Below are positions 5,556 to 9,780 of a stretch of DNA of 9,780 bases, one piece after another. A model generated the notes under the pieces. That model did no database searches, had not been told where the DNA came from, and was given only the letters and a program-made list of their open reading frames with translations. The position numbers were made by a program, and so were the translations under genes. The DNA is from Thiomonas sp. (GTDB lineage: Bacteria; Pseudomonadota; Gammaproteobacteria; Burkholderiales; Burkholderiaceae), in contig DAIAZB010000074.1 in NCBI GenBank assembly GCA_027443745.1, forward strand, positions 1-9,780. Reading direction: 5' to 3'. Every line of letters begins with the position of its first letter. Within the stretch, counting starts at the first letter, position 1.

Positions 5556-5573
5556 TGGCCGACTCCTGCCTTC
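5556..5573 (+). repeat. Left copy of an 18-bp inverted repeat flanking the recombinase
   Basis: TGGCCGACTCCTGCCTTC is the exact reverse complement of 6311-6328. The pair brackets the tyrosine recombinase gene (5597-6226). A nine-base CAGAAGCAG sits beside each copy (5543-5551 and 6327-6335) in the same orientation. It may mark the edges of a small recombinase-carrying insertion, or belong to a degenerate repeat family common in accessory DNA. Confidence 0.55.
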
Positions 5574-5596
5574 ACCGGAGCCGGGTGGCGCTGCCG

Positions 5597-6226
5597 TCAG
5601 ATCTCCATCTGCTCAGCGATGTCGAGCGCATCTTCTACCTCGATGCCCAGGTAGCGGACCGTGCTCTCCAGCTTGGTGTGCCCGAGCAGCAATTGAACAG
5701 CCCGAAGATTCTTGGTCTTGCGATAAATCAGCGTCGGCTTGGTCCGCCGCATCGAGTGCGTTCCATAGGCGTGACCGTCAAGGCCAATCTCCTCGACCCA
5801 GCCGTGAACGATACGAGCGTATTGTCGAGTTCCAAGGTGCGGAGATCCCTGCATTCGACTCGGGAAGATGTAGTCGTCACCTCGCAGCCCGGCGATCTTG
5901 ATCCAGGCTGCGACGGCCTCGCGCGTAGCAGCGGTGATCTCGAATTGCACAGGGTTGCCAGTCTTGTGCTGGACGACGATCGCTCGACTGGAGACTGCGT
6001 CGCCATGGCATACATCGCGGACGCGTAGGGCGACGAGGTCACAGCCTCGGAGCTTGCTGTCCAAGCCGAGGTTGAACAAGGCCAGCTCGCGCGTGCGGTG
6101 CTCCATTTGCAGACGGACCCCGATGGCCCAGATGTCCTTCAGCTTGAGCGGTGCTTTCTGCCCAACGACCTTGCCCTTGTTCCATGGGGCGGTGGTGTTC
6201 TGCCGATCCGATTCAGGGGTGTTCAT
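5597..6226 (-). CDS. Small tyrosine recombinase / phage-type integrase
   Basis: This 209-aa protein has the catalytic core of tyrosine recombinases with little N-terminal arm-binding region. The catalytic Arg is at 60 (SKLRGCDL), a likely catalytic Lys at 88 (HKTG), HSMRR supplies His157 and Arg160, LLGH gives His183, and the nucleophile is Tyr192 (STVRYLG). All key residues are present, so it may be active. The protein is shorter than classical integrases (about 300-400 aa) and lacks a full N-terminal SAM-like domain. The ATG at 6226 is preceded by AGGAG at good spacing, which decides it over longer in-frame starts. It probably catalyses insertion or inversion at short inverted core sites. 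It is flanked by the 18-bp inverted repeat and sits between the SDR gene and the AT-rich nuclease module, so it could have moved either. Confidence 0.9.
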   Translation of the reverse strand: MNTPESDRQNTTAPWNKGKVVGQKAPLKLKDIWAIGVRLQMEHRTRELALFNLGLDSKLRGCDLVALRVRDVCHGDAVSSRAIVVQHKTGNPVQFEITAATREAVAAWIKIAGLRGDDYIFPSRMQGSPHLGTRQYARIVHGWVEEIGLDGHAYGTHSMRRTKPTLIYRKTKNLRAVQLLLGHTKLESTVRYLGIEVEDALDIAEQMEI

Positions 6227-6413
6227 GGCGATCTCCTGAGAGAACGTCGCCAGCAACATGCCAGCGACGCGACCAACGACGGTCGTGCGCCAACTTTGCG
6301 CCAGAACCTCGAAGGCAGGAGTCGGCCAGAAGCAGACCGACACCGCTGTCACCACTCGGTCGTTCAAGAGACCACTTGACGCTGAAAGCGGGCCAAGGAT
6401 TGCGCTCGGTGGC
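6227..6413. other. Intergenic stretch upstream of the recombinase
   Basis: This GC-rich stretch separates the recombinase start from the AT-rich two-gene module. It holds the recombinase ribosome site and the right copy of the 18-bp inverted repeat (6311-6328). ORFs through it run in several frames and show no protein-like composition. No promoter with good hexamers was found. Confidence 0.5.
6311..6328 (-). repeat. Right copy of the 18-bp inverted repeat flanking the recombinase
   Basis: GAAGGCAGGAGTCGGCCA is the exact reverse complement of 5556-5573. It lies 85 bases upstream of the recombinase start. Homology to the left copy stops sharply at both sides except for the nearby CAGAAGCAG. 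Confidence 0.55.
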
Positions 6414-6428
6414 GAATACGGATTCAGG
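6414..6428 (+). repeat. Left copy of a 15-bp near-direct repeat bracketing the nuclease module
   Basis: GAATACGGATTCAGG here matches GAACACGGATTCAGG at 9260-9274 in 14 of 15 positions and in the same orientation. It overlaps the stop codon of the coiled-coil gene. Base composition drops in GC right after it, so it could be one edge of an inserted module. Confidence 0.45.
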
Positions 6429-7545
6429 AAATTGATCTGAATATGTATGTCATGCCCCCCACCATTCCTAGTATGACAACGGACAAACCAACGGCAATGT
6501 AGCCTAAGCGCTTGAGACGTCGTGAGACCTCGTTTTGGTGGCTTCCCACTACTTGTTGAAAGATTTGTTGTTGCTGAATAGAAGACGCTAAGTCTATTTT
6601 CACATTAGAAAGATCATTTGCCACATCGGTTGTTCGTGTGATCTGCCCGCCGAGCTCGCTTTCGATCCATCCCACTTTTTCTCGGTGCATAGTCTCCTGC
6701 TGCTCTAATTTTGCCGAGACACCGAAGTGGCTTGATTCCAGTGCAGCATGCTTCGCCAATAGATTGGTTTCAACCTCGCGTTGGCCTTGCGCCAGCTTTG
6801 TCATGTTCTGGTTCATAATTTGCTGTGCTGCCTCCTGCTGATTACGCAGAGCGGACTCATTTGCAGCCAGTTCCTTGTGAATTTCCTGCCGAAGCGCAAC
6901 GATTTCGGATTGAATCTCCTCTGCGCTCTGGCGTGCCTGGTCATCTACTTGTGCAGACAATGACTTCATCTTAGAGATCACATCTCCACACAGCACTTGA
7001 ACCTCTTCGGCTCGTGCGGCGAAATCTTGCAACATTCCCTCTTTGGTGGACTTAATCTCATTGGCGATATCGATCAACTTCTGCGCGCCATCTTCAGTCA
7101 ACCCTTTCAGCGCGAAATACTCATGCACCAGGGTTTCCAGCTTTGCAGATTGCTCGGCCAACACTTGATGTTGCTTCTGAAGCTCACCAGCATGCTCTGC
7201 AATGCCATCCGCTTGCGTTTTCAGTTTGCTTTGCTGTTCATTCAGTTGCGTCTGCTGCTCGGCAAGCTTCTTGGACTGCATGATGCTGATCATCATCAAC
7301 TGCCCAATCGTTTTGGAGAATTCAGCCTGAACTTCCGCTGAGTCAAGCTGGGCATCACGTAGCTTATCGTTGTGCCACCAGCGCATAAGCCGGTTCTGCT
7401 TCTCGTAATCCGATCTGAAATTCTTCAGATCGTCGAGCTTCCAGTAGTTTTTGCTGAAAGATTTATAAATACCACCCAAATCCAGTTGCTGGAGCACTTC
7501 GTTGCTGACTTCAATCGTTGCAAGTTCATTGATGATCTGTGACAT
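6424..7545 (-). CDS. Tail-anchored long coiled-coil protein, second gene of the nuclease module
   Basis: This 373-aa protein is not from a family I can name. After a globular N-terminal part (1-75, with the aromatic stretch YWKLDDL...NRLMRWWHND at 34-60) it is almost wholly heptad-like and rich in Gln, Glu, Lys and Ala from about 76 to 340: a long coiled coil. A basic patch (RRLKR, 342-346) is followed by one membrane helix at about 348-369 containing GMVGGM, and only four residues remain after it. The protein is thus C-terminally anchored, with the coil probably in the cytoplasm (inference from the basic patch). A weak AGAG lies about eight bases before the ATG. It follows the nuclease-like gene by 30 bases, so they form one operon. 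The region is AT-rich: 22 of 60 bases are G or C at 6541-6600. A scaffold, sensor or regulator of the partner is plausible. Confidence 0.8.
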   Translation of the reverse strand: MSQIINELATIEVSNEVLQQLDLGGIYKSFSKNYWKLDDLKNFRSDYEKQNRLMRWWHNDKLRDAQLDSAEVQAEFSKTIGQLMMISIMQSKKLAEQQTQLNEQQSKLKTQADGIAEHAGELQKQHQVLAEQSAKLETLVHEYFALKGLTEDGAQKLIDIANEIKSTKEGMLQDFAARAEEVQVLCGDVISKMKSLSAQVDDQARQSAEEIQSEIVALRQEIHKELAANESALRNQQEAAQQIMNQNMTKLAQGQREVETNLLAKHAALESSHFGVSAKLEQQETMHREKVGWIESELGGQITRTTDVANDLSNVKIDLASSIQQQQIFQQVVGSHQNEVSRRLKRLGYIAVGLSVVILGMVGGMTYIFRSIS

Positions 7546-7575
7546 GAATTTTCTCTGTTAATCAATACCAATATT

Positions 7576-9192
7576 TCAAATTGACTTCAGCACTGCATCG
7601 AGGCACTTCTTGAACTCAATCTGGGTTTCGAAGGTTTCAATCATCGAGTCGCGAGCGTGGATCGATGCAGCCGCCTCGATCGAGGCTGTTTCCATCTGAA
7701 AAGAGATGGTCAAAAAACTCTGCTGAATCTGTTGATACTCCGCCACGCACACCTCATAGAGGCGCGAATTCTCGAACTGAAGATTCAGCCATGTCTGCAA
7801 GCGGCCAACCACGATTGTTTGTGCTTCGGTATGTGCCTCCTGCGCGGCCAGCAATTCAGTGCCTGTTGAACTAAACCAGTCAAAGAGTCGATCAATTCCA
7901 TAGACGATCAATGCGCCTGAGATGCCAGTCATGATGGCCGTCAGTGCTGTGGCTAGCACCTCGGCAATCGGGGCTAAAACGGGGATACTCATGATGAATC
8001 CCTTGACCGACTCCTCCATCAACATCCCAAGCCCAGTCGTCACAACCGCAGCGATGATTTTGGTAACCTCGCGCGCGACCTCTAGGGTGGGCATGCCTTC
8101 GGGCGGATTCACCATCAGCTTGATAGCCTTCCATAGGCTATGCATGCCTTCCCGGATGATGGTGACAATCTTCTTAGCGGTCGTGATCAAGTTGTTGATC
8201 AGGAAAGTTAGCAGGTTGCTGATGAAGCCCTGCACGCCTCCCTGAAGAGCTGCCTCCAGTGCCGCTTTGAGCTTGTTGATCACGCGACTCATCACGTGCT
8301 TGAGGCTTTCAATCAGCCGATCGATCAGGTTTTGCTCATTGTGGTAATCCTTCAACAGCGTCTTGATCTCCGAAAAACTGCCGCTCACGAACTCATGCAG
8401 TACAATCCCCAAAGCCCGACGCAAGGCATTCTTGCCGGCATCCTTTGTCCCTTCTTTTGCCAGATCCGTGCCGTGGTATTTCAAGCGTTCCAAGTTGCTC
8501 GGTAGTTTTTTCTCAACAGCTTCTGTAGCCTTATCCACGAGCGGGTCGATGCGTTCTTTTTCGAAACCGTTCTTTTCGGATAAAGCCTCTTCAGGAGCCT
8601 TGTCGCTCTTGCTCCGATTCGTTTTGTGCGTCGTGTAGTGCAGGTTGTCCTTTGTGGAACTGAGCGTTGTCCGCCCTTCCTTGTCTTTCATCCACCCACC
8701 TTGATCGTGGATGTCTTTAACAGGAATGAGGTGATCCAGCTCGGCATTCATCACGAGTTTGCCGTTGCTGTTAGTCCGCTTGGTCTGCTCTGTTTTCCCG
8801 GTGTAGGCATCAACGAACTCCTGAGAGTTCATGCTGCCATTCTGAACAGACTCGCGCATTTTTTCGCACTTTGCGGGTGCATAGTCATAGTCGGCGCGCT
8901 CAAACTCTTCCGATTCGTTCGCAAATATTCCTTTCTCGGCGTTGTGTTGTGTCGTCACATTGCCGCCATCCTTGTCGTCAAACATTGCTGGCGTCAAGCC
9001 GAAAGGACCGATGATCTGGCGTAGAACTTCCTGCTGGCAACTCTCCATCATCTGCTCTAAACGCTCATCCCTGAGTGCGGAATCCCGTTTAGGTTTCTTG
9101 TCCGGCTGAAGAGGTAGCGCAGCGTTGCTCATGCAATCTGCGTCGACAGCAGTGCATAAAATGCTTTCTTTCGGGGGAAGGGGGCTACTCAC
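7576..9192 (-). CDS. HNH-like nuclease with C-terminal membrane-associated helices
   Basis: This 538-aa protein has an HNH-type motif in its N-terminal third: ELDHLIPVKDIH (151-162, Asp153-His154), a KDNL Asn at 183, and a TNRSK Asn at 192. This is the DH...N...N/H layout of beta-beta-alpha-metal nucleases, so metal-dependent DNA or RNA cleavage is likely but the third metal ligand is not certain. A charged linker follows (200-300). Residues about 316-345, 371-392, 397-425 and 425-440 are hydrophobic or amphipathic helices; the last two are strong membrane candidates. The soluble tail (445-538) is helical. There is no signal peptide. The start is a GTG with AGGAG nine bases upstream; an ATG at residue 21 lacks a ribosome site. 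It is the first gene of a two-gene operon with the tail-anchored coiled-coil protein. I do not recognise a named system with this pair. Confidence 0.8.
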   Translation of the reverse strand: MSSPLPPKESILCTAVDADCMSNAALPLQPDKKPKRDSALRDERLEQMMESCQQEVLRQIIGPFGLTPAMFDDKDGGNVTTQHNAEKGIFANESEEFERADYDYAPAKCEKMRESVQNGSMNSQEFVDAYTGKTEQTKRTNSNGKLVMNAELDHLIPVKDIHDQGGWMKDKEGRTTLSSTKDNLHYTTHKTNRSKSDKAPEEALSEKNGFEKERIDPLVDKATEAVEKKLPSNLERLKYHGTDLAKEGTKDAGKNALRRALGIVLHEFVSGSFSEIKTLLKDYHNEQNLIDRLIESLKHVMSRVINKLKAALEAALQGGVQGFISNLLTFLINNLITTAKKIVTIIREGMHSLWKAIKLMVNPPEGMPTLEVAREVTKIIAAVVTTGLGMLMEESVKGFIMSIPVLAPIAEVLATALTAIMTGISGALIVYGIDRLFDWFSSTGTELLAAQEAHTEAQTIVVGRLQTWLNLQFENSRLYEVCVAEYQQIQQSFLTISFQMETASIEAAASIHARDSMIETFETQIEFKKCLDAVLKSI

Positions 9193-9232
9193 GAGCTCAT
9201 TCTCCTCTTCACGATTGCGCTGCAGTGGCGTT

Positions 9233-9277
9233 TACCCTGAATCCGTGTTCCGGCGCCCGGAACACGGATTCAGGGTA
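9233..9277. promoter_or_regulatory. Perfect 21-bp inverted repeat upstream of the nuclease operon
   Basis: Arms at 9233-9253 and 9257-9277 are exact reverse complements around a three-base loop (CGC). It lies 40 bases before the GTG start. Neither side has a T-run right after the stem, so it does not look like a normal terminator. On the minus strand a TATACC-like box touches its outer edge (9279-9274), so it may be an operator just inside the transcript or a recombination site. Part of the right arm is the 15-bp sequence shared with 6414-6428. Confidence 0.55.
9260..9274 (+). repeat. Right copy of the 15-bp near-direct repeat bracketing the nuclease module
   Basis: GAACACGGATTCAGG matches 6414-6428 with one difference. 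It forms most of the right arm of the 21-bp palindrome, so here the sequence is present twice, once in each orientation, while the left end of the module has one copy. Confidence 0.45.
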
Positions 9278-9780
9278 TAAAAAGACGGGCGTGGGTTGAT
9301 CTTAGCCCATGTGATTGCTGCCCTACCCGATGCCCTTTATCGAATCTATCAAAGCCCGTTGTTGATACCCTTCCCAAGGGCAGTTCTGAGGCGAAGACAG
9401 CCGTTGGGCGAGCCGCTCTTAATGCCTGTTCAGGCCGAGCTTCTTTCACTCTGTGACCTTACCGAGCGTCTGGTACACTCCGATATCGGCCATTGAGCGG
9501 TCCCGAGGCCGAGCGGCTGCAACGGGTCGAGAACGGCGGTTCGCGGACACAGGGAGCTGACGTTCGGGCGGTTCACGCTGCGCGGCCGGTGGCACCGACA
9601 CAGCGGTCGTCGCCGCAGGCCACGCCCAATGGCCGCAAAGGCCGACGACCAGTCATTCAATGTAGGTCTACTGCCGCCTACAAGAATTTGCGATCTTCGC
9701 GCGCACGATCCGCGGCCCACCGAAGCGTCTCACCCACACAATGTTGCGACGACCCTGAATTTTGAGTGGATGAAAAATGA
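9278..9780. other. Right-hand stretch without a supported gene
   Basis: Frames are open for up to 96 codons on both strands but have the Arg/Pro/Ser-rich look of chance frames in GC-rich DNA, and none has a ribosome site or a recognisable motif. The frame at 9296-9496 would need a TTG start without a Shine-Dalgarno. From about 9490 to 9660 the sequence contains GGTCGAGAACGGCGGTTC-type and GGCCGCAAAGGCC-type stretches, similar in style to the degenerate DNA around the recombinase (5500-5590), and probably non-coding remnants. Confidence 0.5.

Noticed and set aside
5081..6028. Plus-strand frame of 315 codons across the end of the SDR and the recombinase
   Set aside because: It reads the SDR gene out of frame and the recombinase in antisense; no family motif.
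4467..6304. ACTTTGCGCCA shared between the enhancer-like site and DNA upstream of the recombinase
   Set aside because: Eleven bases of identity without further flanking match; can arise by chance and no common role is evident.
9296..9496. 66-codon plus-strand frame downstream of the palindrome
   Set aside because: TTG start without ribosome site and no recognisable motif; likely chance.
9745..9780. Right edge (ACCCTGAATTTTGAGTGG...) looked like a possible IS terminal repeat and shares ACCCTGAAT with the 9233 palindrome
   Set aside because: Nine shared bases are too few and no transposase start is visible; needs sequence beyond the window.

Overview
The window is high-GC accessory chromosomal or plasmid DNA. 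It is most likely from a member of the Pseudomonadota, possibly Betaproteobacteria/Burkholderiales. The lineage call is an inference from GC-rich coding, an IS3-family end, YaaW- and YjiN-like membrane proteins, a sigma-54-type promoter and a small tyrosine recombinase common in proteobacterial accessory DNA. No ribosomal RNA, tRNA or CRISPR array was seen.

Left part (1-3673), all on the minus strand. An IS3-family element enters from the left and ends at 136, where it cuts off a small gene just after its start (ATG at 199). To the right lies a tightly packed operon read from 3673 towards 1. In transcription order it holds: a 92-aa basic protein with a DUF4258-like look; a 93-aa small membrane protein; a YaaW/UPF0174-family protein with an added C-terminal zinc ribbon; a 61-aa double-hydrophobic peptide; a DUF445 (YjiN-type) inner-membrane protein; then, after a short hairpin, a glycine-zipper protein with split zinc-ribbon cysteines and the IS-broken gene. 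Most of these start codons have a good Shine-Dalgarno, and gaps in the core operon are 13-25 bases. A divergent XRE-type regulator (3828-4349, plus strand) is separated from the operon by a perfect 18-bp inverted repeat, a natural operator candidate.

Middle part (4350-6413). A near-consensus sigma-54 promoter (minus strand, 4364-4349) and an upstream enhancer-like palindrome (4461-4485) point into the XRE gene antisense. Together with a short ORF at 4555-4734 they look like scars of an older enhancer-binding-protein-controlled locus into which the XRE operon was inserted. A complete short-chain dehydrogenase/reductase follows (4701-5483, plus). Convergent with it is a 209-aa tyrosine recombinase (5597-6226, minus), flanked by an 18-bp inverted repeat.

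Right part (6414-9780). A visibly AT-richer two-gene operon on the minus strand encodes a 538-aa protein with an N-terminal HNH-like nuclease motif and C-terminal hydrophobic helices, then a 373-aa tail-anchored coiled-coil protein. A perfect 21-bp inverted repeat lies just upstream. A 15-bp near-identical sequence occurs at both ends of the module, suggesting it moves as a unit. This pair is the best candidate for an undescribed membrane-associated defence or conflict system. The last 500 bases hold no gene I can support.
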